Origin: Pseudomonadota bacterium
GTDB lineage: Bacteria; Pseudomonadota; Gammaproteobacteria; Burkholderiales; Burkholderiaceae_E
Direction of reading: 5' to 3'
Assembly: GCA_023389175.1 (NCBI GenBank)
Contig: JAEWEW010000051.1
Location: forward strand, 1-16,502
DNA: 16,502 bases
Below are positions 7,300 through 13,353 of the stretch, piece after piece. Below the pieces are notes generated by a model. It saw only the letters and a program-made list of their open reading frames with translations. It ran no database searches and was not told the origin of the DNA. Made by a program: the position numbers and the translations under genes. The stretch's first letter is position 1, and each line of letters starts with the position of its first letter.

Positions 7300-7332
7300 C
7301 CGGCCGGGATACGCCTGCCCGCGTATTGCCGG
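7300..7332. promoter_or_regulatory. Palindromic operator box 1, probable LuxR-type regulator site upstream of the SnoaL-like gene
   Basis: Dyad ATACGC-N6-GCGTAT at 7309-7326, flanked by CCGG at 7300-7303 and 7329-7332. The 33-bp block is identical at 28 positions to box 2 at 8981-9013. A possible -10 (CACAAT, 7349-7354) begins 22 bases after the dyad. The inferred transcription start near 7361 puts the dyad centre about 43 bases upstream, the usual place for a class II activator site. The nearby LuxR-type regulator is the obvious candidate binder; this is inference. Confidence 0.7.
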
Positions 7333-7401
7333 CGCCGCCCGTCCCACACACAATGGCCTGGTCGCCGGATGACCGGCGAGCCATCGGTCATGGAGGTGGG
7401 C

Positions 7402-7800
7402 ATGGACATGAAGGCGGATACCCGGCCGGACATCGACGCGGCCCGCGCGGCGGCCGCGCGCATCGCCAGCGCCTACGCGCGTGCCATCGAGGGGCGGGAT
7501 CCGGCGCTCCTCATCAGCCTGTATCGCGAGGATTGCGAGCACATCCTGATCAACCGCAATGCGCCGCCGAGCCGGCCGGTGGTGCTGCGCGGGCGGGCGG
7601 CGGTGGCAGCCATGTGGGAGGAGGACTGCGGCCGGGACATGACGCATCGCGTGGAGTCGATCCTGACCACGCATGACCGGCTCGCGTTCTACATGACCTG
7701 CCAGTACCCGGACGGCACGCGGGTCGCGGCCATGGGGTCGGCGGAACTGGCGGATGGCGCGATCGTGCGAGAGACCAGTATCGAATGCTGGGACGAGTAG
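7402..7800 (+). CDS. SnoaL-like / NTF2-superfamily protein
   Basis: 132 residues. ATG 7402 is preferred because GGAGG (7392-7396) lies five bases upstream; ATG 7390 overlaps that site and is less likely. The pattern fits a small alpha+beta cone of the SnoaL/NTF2 type: an N-terminal helix (RIASAYARAIEGRDPALLISLY), a short beta segment with HILIN, RGRAAVAAMWEE, then paired strands (VESILTTHDRLAFYMTCQYP, GTRVAAMGSAEL, GAIVRETSIECW). Members include polyketide cyclases, ketosteroid-isomerase-like enzymes and non-catalytic binding proteins. I see no residue set that decides between these. It has its own promoter region containing box 1 and converges on the LuxR-type regulator 34 bases downstream. 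Confidence 0.78.
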   Translation: MDMKADTRPDIDAARAAAARIASAYARAIEGRDPALLISLYREDCEHILINRNAPPSRPVVLRGRAAVAAMWEEDCGRDMTHRVESILTTHDRLAFYMTCQYPDGTRVAAMGSAELADGAIVRETSIECWDE

Positions 7801-7806
7801 AAGGCT

Positions 7807-7829
7807 GCGCCGGCTCGGCCCGCCGGCGC
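7807..7829. terminator. Bidirectional terminator-like hairpin between convergent genes
   Basis: GCGCCGGC (7807-7814) and GCCGGCGC (7822-7829) are a perfect 8-bp inverted repeat with a 7-base loop. It fills most of the 34-bp space between the SnoaL-like stop and the stop of the minus-strand regulator. No T tract, so it may act through structure alone. Confidence 0.5.
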
Positions 7830-7834
7830 CGGCT

Positions 7835-8938
7835 TCAGGGCCGCTCGAGCAGCGCGTAGCGGCTTGCCTGCCAGGCCCTCAGGGTGGCCGCGGTGCGGGA
7901 CTCCACCCCCATCTTCTGGAAGATGTGCTCCAGGTGCTTCTGCACCGTGCGCGCGCTCACGCCGAGGATCATGCCGATCTCGACGTTGTTCTTGCCCTGG
8001 GCGACCCACGACAGCACCTCCGCTTCGCGGGACGTGAGGCCGAGTGAGCCCAGCGCCGATATCGGCGAGGCGAGCGCCTCCTCGGCAAGAATGAGGAGGT
8101 GCTCGCCCTTCGCGTGATCGACGACGAGATCGATGGACAGGTATTGCCCGCCGCACGCCTGCACCAGCGGATCGCGCACGGTCTGCGGATTGTGGCGGCC
8201 GATCGCCTCCATGTGCAGCCGCTTGCGCGCCCACTGCTCCACCGTCGCGGGCAGGGTCGCGGCATGGCGCCGGCGTTCCGCCGAAAAGTACTGCGCCAGC
8301 CACAGGCGCGCCTGCTCCGTGCAGAGCTCCACCCGAAGGTCGTCGTCCACCATCACCACGCCACGGCTGTCCCGCACCCGCTCGAGCGCGCGCGATACGC
8401 CGGGATAGTGCCGCGCGCGCATGGCCGCGCGCAGGCAGGAGACCAGGCTCGGCCAGAGAAGCTCCAGGCCTCGTCGCTCCCAGCGGTCGAACTCCAGGTG
8501 GCTGCGACCCAGCCCGACCAGGTGGAGATCGCCGTCCGGGCTGGCCAGGCGCATCACCATCTGGTAGCGCGCCGGCAGCGGCTGGTACAGCGTCCGGTAC
8601 AGGTCGCCGGCGGCGAACCGGTCGCCGCCCGGCACGTCGGCGAGACGCCAGGCGCGCACCGCGCGGTGGACCACGAGGTGCGTGACCAGCGGGTGGTCGC
8701 GCCGATGCCAGTCGATCGTGTCGGCCGACACCGGCGGCATCCGCAGCTCGGTCGGCCACTGCGTGACGTTGCCGCAGCGGTGCCGGGTATCGACGGTGAG
8801 GTAGACGGCCATCTCGCAGTCCACTGCCCGCGAGAGCGCGCTGACGATGCCGTGGCGGAGCCTGCGCGGATCCCGTATCGCGGCGAGCTCGTACTGGCAG
8901 CGCATGAGCTTCGTGACCACGGCCTCGGTGAAGTCCAT
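7835..8938 (-). CDS. LuxR-type transcriptional regulator with uncharacterised N-terminal sensor
   Basis: 367 residues from the ATG at 8938, chosen because GGGAG lies seven bases upstream; a GTG at 8956 is possible. The C-terminus (300-357) is a GerE/LuxR helix-turn-helix: LTSREAEVLSWVAQGKNNVE, then GVSARTVQKHLEHIFQKMGV with the recognition helix, and R348 near its end. The N-terminal 290 residues match no domain I can name: they lack a receiver-domain Asp pocket, a Walker motif and the usual AHL-binding Trp/Tyr pattern. They may be a PAS/GAF-like ligand sensor, with a second PAS-like stretch around RVRDSRGVVMVDDDLRVELC. It lies between two genes that each carry the ATACGC-N6-GCGTAT box, the second box being in its own upstream region, so it probably controls both neighbours and perhaps itself. 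Confidence 0.88.
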   Translation of the reverse strand: MDFTEAVVTKLMRCQYELAAIRDPRRLRHGIVSALSRAVDCEMAVYLTVDTRHRCGNVTQWPTELRMPPVSADTIDWHRRDHPLVTHLVVHRAVRAWRLADVPGGDRFAAGDLYRTLYQPLPARYQMVMRLASPDGDLHLVGLGRSHLEFDRWERRGLELLWPSLVSCLRAAMRARHYPGVSRALERVRDSRGVVMVDDDLRVELCTEQARLWLAQYFSAERRRHAATLPATVEQWARKRLHMEAIGRHNPQTVRDPLVQACGGQYLSIDLVVDHAKGEHLLILAEEALASPISALGSLGLTSREAEVLSWVAQGKNNVEIGMILGVSARTVQKHLEHIFQKMGVESRTAATLRAWQASRYALLERP

Positions 8939-8980
8939 CGCGGCTCTCCCTGGCACACCATGCAGCGGCCCGGACGGCAG

Positions 8981-9013
8981 CCGGCGGCGATACGCCGGCC
9001 TGCGTATTTCCGG
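8981..9013. promoter_or_regulatory. Palindromic operator box 2, between the regulator and the methyltransferase
   Basis: Dyad ATACGC-N6-GCGTAT at 8990-9007 with CCGG at 8981-8984 and 9010-9013, matching box 1 at 28 of 33 positions. A possible -10 (TAGATT, 9030-9035) begins 22 bases after the dyad, exactly as at box 1. The dyad centre is about 43 bases before the inferred start. In the opposite direction no -10 stands at the equivalent distance, so the box seems oriented to serve the methyltransferase. Confidence 0.72.
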
Positions 9014-9109
9014 TACGCGCGGGTGCGTCTAGATTCTATTCACGAGCCGGTCGTGCCGGCGCGGTCGGCTCCCGGCGACGGAGATCGGCGACGAAATCAG
9101 GAGAAGCAG

Positions 9110-10168
9110 ATGGACATCGACCAGGCGAAGCTCGACGCCCTCCTGGGGCGCATGGTGGGCGAGTTCGGCGCGATCGCGAGCGCGCCGCTGGTGATCCTCG
9201 GCGACCAGCTCGGCCTGTACAAGGCCATGGCCGGCGCTGGCGCGCTCACCGCCGAGGAGCTGGCGGAAAGGACCGGCGTGCGGCTGCGCTACACCCAGGA
9301 GTGGCTGAACGCCCAGGCGGCGAGCGGCTTCATCGACTACGACCCCGGCAAGCAGGCCTTCAGCCTGTCGCCCGAGGCCGCGATGGCGCTCGCCGACGAC
9401 GCCAGCCCGGCCTGCATGCTGGGCGGCTTCGATGTGCTGCGATCTTTCTTCCTCGATCTGGAGAAGGTGGAGCGCGCCTTCCGCAGCGGTAACGGCCTGG
9501 GCTGGCACGAGCATCATGCGAGCCTCTTCGCCGGCACGGAGCGCTTCTTCCGTCCCGGCTACAACGCAAACCTCGCGTCGAGCTGGATACCGGCGCTCGA
9601 GGGCATGCAGCGGCGCCTGGAGTCGGGCTGCAGCGTGGCCGACGTCGGCTGCGGCTTCGGCGCCTCCACCATCGTCATGGCCCGGGCCTGGCCGGCGTCG
9701 CGCTTCGTCGGCTACGACAGCCATCCGCCGTCGATCGAGAAGGCCCGTCAGCGCGCGCGGGATGCCGGTGTCGCGGACCGGGTGAGCTTCGAGGTGGCCG
9801 CGGCCAAGGACTATCCCGGCACCGGCTTCGACCTGGTGGCCTTCTTCGACTGCCTGCACGACATGGGCGACCCGGTGGGCGCGGCCCGGCATGTCCGCGA
9901 ATCCCTCGCGTCCGACGGCACCTGGATGCTGGTCGAGCCGTTCGCCAACGACCGCCTCGAGGACAACCTCAATCCGGTCGGAAGGGTGTACTACTCCGCA
10001 TCGACCATGATCTGCACGCCATGCTCGCTGTCGCAGGAGGTGGGCCTGGGGCTGGGCGCCCAGGCCGGTGAGGCGCGCCTGCGGGATGTCGCGGAACGCG
10101 CCGGCTTCGGCCGCTTCCGGCGGGCCGCCGAGACGCCGTTCAACCTGGTCTTCGAAGCGCGCGCCTGA
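9110..10168 (+). CDS. Class I SAM-dependent methyltransferase with N-terminal winged-helix dimerisation domain (Rv2258c-like)
   Basis: 352 residues; ATG 9110 has AGGAG (9099-9103) six bases upstream. An N-terminal winged-helix-like domain (residues 1-100: LVILGDQLGLYKAM, LTAEELAERTGVRLRYTQEW, ASGFIDYD) resembles the dimerisation domain of O-methyltransferases and Rv2258c-type proteins. The Rossmann domain begins at VADVGCGFGAST (176-187, motif I). GYDSH (201-205) is the motif II acid, and FDLVAFFDCLHDMGDP (240-255) and LVEPFAN follow. C301/C305 in MICTPCSLSQ, near the probable active site, are conserved-looking and worth noting. The acceptor substrate is unknown. About 66 bases of untranslated leader are predicted after the box 2 promoter. 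Confidence 0.87.
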   Translation: MDIDQAKLDALLGRMVGEFGAIASAPLVILGDQLGLYKAMAGAGALTAEELAERTGVRLRYTQEWLNAQAASGFIDYDPGKQAFSLSPEAAMALADDASPACMLGGFDVLRSFFLDLEKVERAFRSGNGLGWHEHHASLFAGTERFFRPGYNANLASSWIPALEGMQRRLESGCSVADVGCGFGASTIVMARAWPASRFVGYDSHPPSIEKARQRARDAGVADRVSFEVAAAKDYPGTGFDLVAFFDCLHDMGDPVGAARHVRESLASDGTWMLVEPFANDRLEDNLNPVGRVYYSASTMICTPCSLSQEVGLGLGAQAGEARLRDVAERAGFGRFRRAAETPFNLVFEARA

Positions 10169-10306
10169 CGCGGCCACAGGCCGCTTCGGGTGCTTGCTAG
10201 TCCCGGCCGGCGCTCCTGGCGGCCAGGCGATCCTGCACACCCAGCAGCCGGCGTGGAGCGGGCTTTGCCCGGCCACAGCCGGCGCCCCCTGGGGGGTGAG
10301 GCCGGA

Positions 10307-10334
10307 CACGAATAGTCCCTGCGGACTATTCGTG
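10307..10334. repeat. Perfect 12-bp stem hairpin
   Basis: CACGAATAGTCC and GGACTATTCGTG pair perfectly around CTGC. The arms are AT-rich compared with the surroundings, which makes this palindrome stand out as a distinct element and not a by-product of GC bias. Confidence 0.92.
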
Positions 10335-10344
10335 CCTGCCGAAC

Positions 10345-10367
10345 GCCCTCCGCCTCCGGCGGAGGGC
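10345..10367. terminator. Perfect 10-bp stem hairpin, possible bidirectional terminator
   Basis: GCCCTCCGCC (10345-10354) and GGCGGAGGGC (10358-10367) pair perfectly around TCC. It lies 31 bases beyond the spoVR stop and downstream of the methyltransferase. No long T run follows, so its role as terminator is inferred from position and stem strength. Confidence 0.5.
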
Positions 10368-10398
10368 TCCGCGGCCACAGGCCGCCTCGGGGGTAAAT

Positions 10399-11958
10399 TC
10401 AATGCGGCTTCGCTTCCTCGTAGTGGACGATGGACCCGTCCTCGTCCACCGTATCCAGCCGCACGCGAAAGCCCCATAGGCGCTGCAGGTAGCCGAGCAC
10501 CCGGTTCGCGTCCTCGTTCAAGGGACGGCCGCGGTGCCGGCGGTGCTGCACCCGCAGGCTGCGGTCGCCGTCCCGGTCGTAGTTCACGATCTGGATGTCA
10601 GGAAGCAGGTAGTCGCGGTTGTACTGCTGCGCCAGCAGCTGCCGCACGCGGCGGTAGCCGCTGTCGTTGTGGATGCTGTCGATGCCGAGGGTGTCCTCGT
10701 CCTCATAGTCCGCCACGGCGAAGAAGTGAAACTCCCGGATCAGGCGCGGCGACAGGAACTGGGCGATGAAGGACTCGTCCTTGTAGTTGCGCATGGCGAA
10801 GTCCAGCACCTTGCGCCAGTCGGCACCAACGATGTCCGGGAACCAGTGCCGGTCTTCCGGCGTGGGGTTCTCGCAGATGCGGCGGATGTCGCTGAACATC
10901 GCGAAGCCGAGCGCATACGGATTGATGCCGCCGTAGCCGCGCTGGTCGTAGCCGCGCTGGGTGACCACGTTGGTGTGGGAGGTGAGCACCTCGATCATGA
11001 AGCCGTCATCGACCTTCTTCTGGTCGTAGAGGCGATTGAGGAGGGTGTAGTGCCAGAAGGTGGCCCAGCCCTCGTTCATCACCTTGGTCAGGCCCTGCGG
11101 ATAGAAGTACTGCGCCACCTTGCGAACGATCCGCACCAGCTCGCGCTCCCACGGCTGCAACCGCGGCGAATGCTTCTCCACGAAGTAGAGCAGGTTCTCC
11201 TGCGGCTCCTCCGGAAACCGGCGCGAGCGGCGCGAGCCGGTCTCCGAGGCCTGGTTCGCGGGCAGGGTCCGCCAGATCTCGTCGTACTGCTGCCAGGAAT
11301 ATTCCTGGCGCTCCCGGTGCCGGCGCAGCTCGTCGGCTGGCGACAGCGGCTTGGGATGGCGGTAGCGGTTCACGCCGAAATCCATCAGCGCGTGGCAGGC
11401 GTCCAGCAGCTCCTCCACCGCCGCGACCCCGTGCTTCTCCTCGCAGTCCCGCACGTACTGCCGCGCGAACACCATGTAGTCGATGATCGCGTCCGCGCTG
11501 GTCCACTGCCGGAAGAGATAGTTGCCCTTGAAGAACGAGTTGTGGCCGTAGCTCGCGTGCGCGATCACCAGTGCCTGCATCGGCATGGTGTTCTCTTCCA
11601 TCAGGTACGCGATGCAGGGATTGGAGTTGATGACGATCTCGTAGGCGAGGCCGCGCATGCCGGTGCGGTACTCGTGCTCGTGATGGATGAATGATTTGCC
11701 GAAGCTCCAGTGCGGGTAGCCGATCGGCAGCCCGACCATGGAGTAGGCGTCCAGCATCTGCTCGCTGGAGATCACCTCGATCTGGTTCGGATAGCAGTCC
11801 AGGCCGAACTCGTCCACCGCGATCGCGCCGATGGCGCGGTCGTACTTGGCGAGCAGCTCGAAGGTCCACTCGGCCCCGGTGGAGAGCGGCGCGCCGCGGC
11901 TGGACGCGTTGTCCACCGGGCCGTGGTGGCCCAGAACGACGGTGGTGTCCTTGGTCAT
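10399..11958 (-). CDS. spoVR: SpoVR/YcgB family protein
   Basis: 519 residues against 510 in E. coli YcgB, colinear throughout. Diagnostic blocks: PIGYPHWSFGK (78-88), YEIVINSNPCIAYLMEENTM, VIAHASYGHNSFFKGNYLFR, EPQENLLYFVEK, VMNEGWATFWHYTLLNRLYD, INPYALGFAMF, RHWFPDIVGADW and FKDESFI-type NYKDESFIAQFLSPRL. The family takes its name from a Bacillus spore cortex protein, but in non-sporulating bacteria it belongs with prkA and yeaH and acts in stress or stationary phase; the biochemical activity is unknown. Conserved H134, H139, E296 and H303 could form a metal site, which is my inference. It is the last gene of the operon, six bases after the yeaH stop, with a weak ribosome binding site that suggests coupling. 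Confidence 0.97.
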   Translation of the reverse strand: MTKDTTVVLGHHGPVDNASSRGAPLSTGAEWTFELLAKYDRAIGAIAVDEFGLDCYPNQIEVISSEQMLDAYSMVGLPIGYPHWSFGKSFIHHEHEYRTGMRGLAYEIVINSNPCIAYLMEENTMPMQALVIAHASYGHNSFFKGNYLFRQWTSADAIIDYMVFARQYVRDCEEKHGVAAVEELLDACHALMDFGVNRYRHPKPLSPADELRRHRERQEYSWQQYDEIWRTLPANQASETGSRRSRRFPEEPQENLLYFVEKHSPRLQPWERELVRIVRKVAQYFYPQGLTKVMNEGWATFWHYTLLNRLYDQKKVDDGFMIEVLTSHTNVVTQRGYDQRGYGGINPYALGFAMFSDIRRICENPTPEDRHWFPDIVGADWRKVLDFAMRNYKDESFIAQFLSPRLIREFHFFAVADYEDEDTLGIDSIHNDSGYRRVRQLLAQQYNRDYLLPDIQIVNYDRDGDRSLRVQHRRHRGRPLNEDANRVLGYLQRLWGFRVRLDTVDEDGSIVHYEEAKPH

Positions 11959-11964
11959 GGGTGA

Positions 11965-13296
11965 TCAGGTGTCTGACGTGAAGAGTTCACGGAACACCGG
12001 ATAGATGTCGCGGCGCTCCCGCACCTGGCGCATGGCGAAGTGGTCGCATTCGATGCGCCGGTAGGCGGCGGCCAGCCGCGACGGCCGGCTGTCCGAATCC
12101 GGCACCTCGACATAGGCGAAGTGCCGCAGGTCCGGCAGGATGCGCTCGGCGAGGAAGTCGCTGCTCTTGTCCGGGTCCGCGCCGAAGGCATCGCCGTCCG
12201 AGGCCTGGGCGCCGTAGAGGTTCCACTGGCCGGCCGGGAAGCGGTCGGTCATGATCTGGCGCATCAGGTCCAGGGCCGAGAAGACGACGGTACCGCCGGT
12301 TCGGGTGTCGTGGAAGAAGTGCTCCTCGTCCACCTCCTCGGCCTCCTCCGTGTGACGGATGAAGATCACCTCCACCCGGCGGTACTTGCGGCTGAGGAAG
12401 AGATAGAGGAGGGTGAAGAAGCGCTTGGCCAGATCCTTCTTGCGCTCGTCCATGGAAGCCGAGACATCCATCAGGCAGAACATCGCGGCCTGGCTGATCG
12501 GCTGGGCGACCGGCACGCGGTGGCGGTAGCGCAGGTCGATCTCGTCGATGAACGGCACCCGGGCGATCCGTTGCCGTGCTTCCTGGATGGCCTCGAGCAG
12601 CTCGGCCTTGCGCCGCGCATCCAGCGGCTTGCTGCCCGGGGCCACCGGCGCCTCCGGCGCCCGCAGCCCGACCAGCATGCCATCCGACTGCCGGACGCAT
12701 TCCAGTGCCTCCAGTTCCGCGAGCTCGGCCTCCAGCGCCTCCAGCTCGCGCCGCGCTCCCGCGGAGAGGGCGATGCGCCGGCCGAGGGCATTGCGCAACG
12801 ATCGGCTCACCGACAGGTTCGTCGGCGAACCGTCGCGGGTGTAGCCCGCGCGCTGCAGCTTGTACTCCACGATGTCGCCGACCTCGGTGCGGGTGAGGTG
12901 CGGCAGCTCCAGGTCATCGAAGAAGAGCTCCATGAACTCCTCCCGCGACAAGCTGAAGGTGAAGCTGTCCTCGCCTTCTCCCTCGCCGCCGCGGTCCCCG
13001 CTGCCGTCGCCGTCACCGCCCTGGGGCCGCTTGATCCGGTCGCCGGGGTTGAACTTGTGGTTGCCGGGATGGACCAGCTCGCGGTCGCCGCCGCGGCCAT
13101 GCCGGAAAGTGGGCTCCGAGATGTCCTTGACCGGGATCTTCACGTCGCCGCCTCGGTCCATCTCCTTGATGGACCGCTCCGAGACCATGTCGGTCACCGC
13201 CCGCTTGATGTGGCTCTTGTAGCGGCGGATGAAGCGCTCGCGGTTGACCGAGCTCTTCTTGCGGTCGTTGAGGCGGCGGTCGATGATGATGGACAT
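11965..13296 (-). CDS. yeaH: YeaH/YhbH family protein (DUF444), VWA-like
   Basis: 443 residues against 427 in E. coli YeaH. GGAG lies seven bases before the ATG. The N-terminus (IDRRLNDRKKSSVNRERFIR) and the blocks DISEPTFRHGRGG, VHPGNHKF and DRIKRPQGG are family signatures, followed by an acidic Gly/Asp/Glu-rich linker (92-110). The C-terminal half is VWA-like: MFCLMDVSASM contains the MIDAS D277-x-S279-x-S281, TGGTVV supplies T336, and ASDGD the later acidic residue D367. YeaH is the partner of the PrkA kinase in the E. coli yeaGH operon. A segment at about 200-232 (VRQSDGMLVG, PEAPVAPG) has different sequence from the enteric protein. It follows prkA after 57 bases and precedes spoVR by 6. 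Confidence 0.97.
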   Translation of the reverse strand: MSIIIDRRLNDRKKSSVNRERFIRRYKSHIKRAVTDMVSERSIKEMDRGGDVKIPVKDISEPTFRHGRGGDRELVHPGNHKFNPGDRIKRPQGGDGDGSGDRGGEGEGEDSFTFSLSREEFMELFFDDLELPHLTRTEVGDIVEYKLQRAGYTRDGSPTNLSVSRSLRNALGRRIALSAGARRELEALEAELAELEALECVRQSDGMLVGLRAPEAPVAPGSKPLDARRKAELLEAIQEARQRIARVPFIDEIDLRYRHRVPVAQPISQAAMFCLMDVSASMDERKKDLAKRFFTLLYLFLSRKYRRVEVIFIRHTEEAEEVDEEHFFHDTRTGGTVVFSALDLMRQIMTDRFPAGQWNLYGAQASDGDAFGADPDKSSDFLAERILPDLRHFAYVEVPDSDSRPSRLAAAYRRIECDHFAMRQVRERRDIYPVFRELFTSDT

Positions 13297-13353
13297 GGTA
13301 TTGCTCCGTCCCGCTCACGGGCCGTCAGGCCGTCCGGTCCCCGCCCTTCCGGG

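Larger units (their letters stand above)
10169..10398. repeat. Non-coding cluster of palindromes and direct repeats between convergent genes
   Basis: 230 bp with no supported gene. A 21-bp direct repeat beginning GCGGCCACAGGCCGC borders it at 10170-10190 and 10371-10391 with one mismatch; GGCCACAG occurs a third time at 10271, so copies are about 100 bp apart. Inside are a C-run/G-run palindrome near 10286-10296 and two strong hairpins (10307-10334 and 10345-10367). The structure is that of a REP/BIME-like or MITE-like intergenic element, and may also terminate both converging transcripts. Confidence 0.75.

Noticed and set aside
7390..7392. Alternative start for the SnoaL-like gene
   Set aside because: It overlaps the GGAGG that is well placed for the ATG at 7402.
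7835..8938. AHL quorum-sensing receptor
   Set aside because: The N-terminus is longer than, and unlike, the autoinducer domain, and no synthase is present.
10534..11694. Long plus-strand frame opposite spoVR
   Set aside because: Composition typical of an antisense shadow, with no domain; SpoVR is unambiguous.
13297..13353. Possible GGCC-GTCA-GGCC hairpin between prkA and yeaH
   Set aside because: The stem is only four bases; it could be chance in GC-rich DNA.
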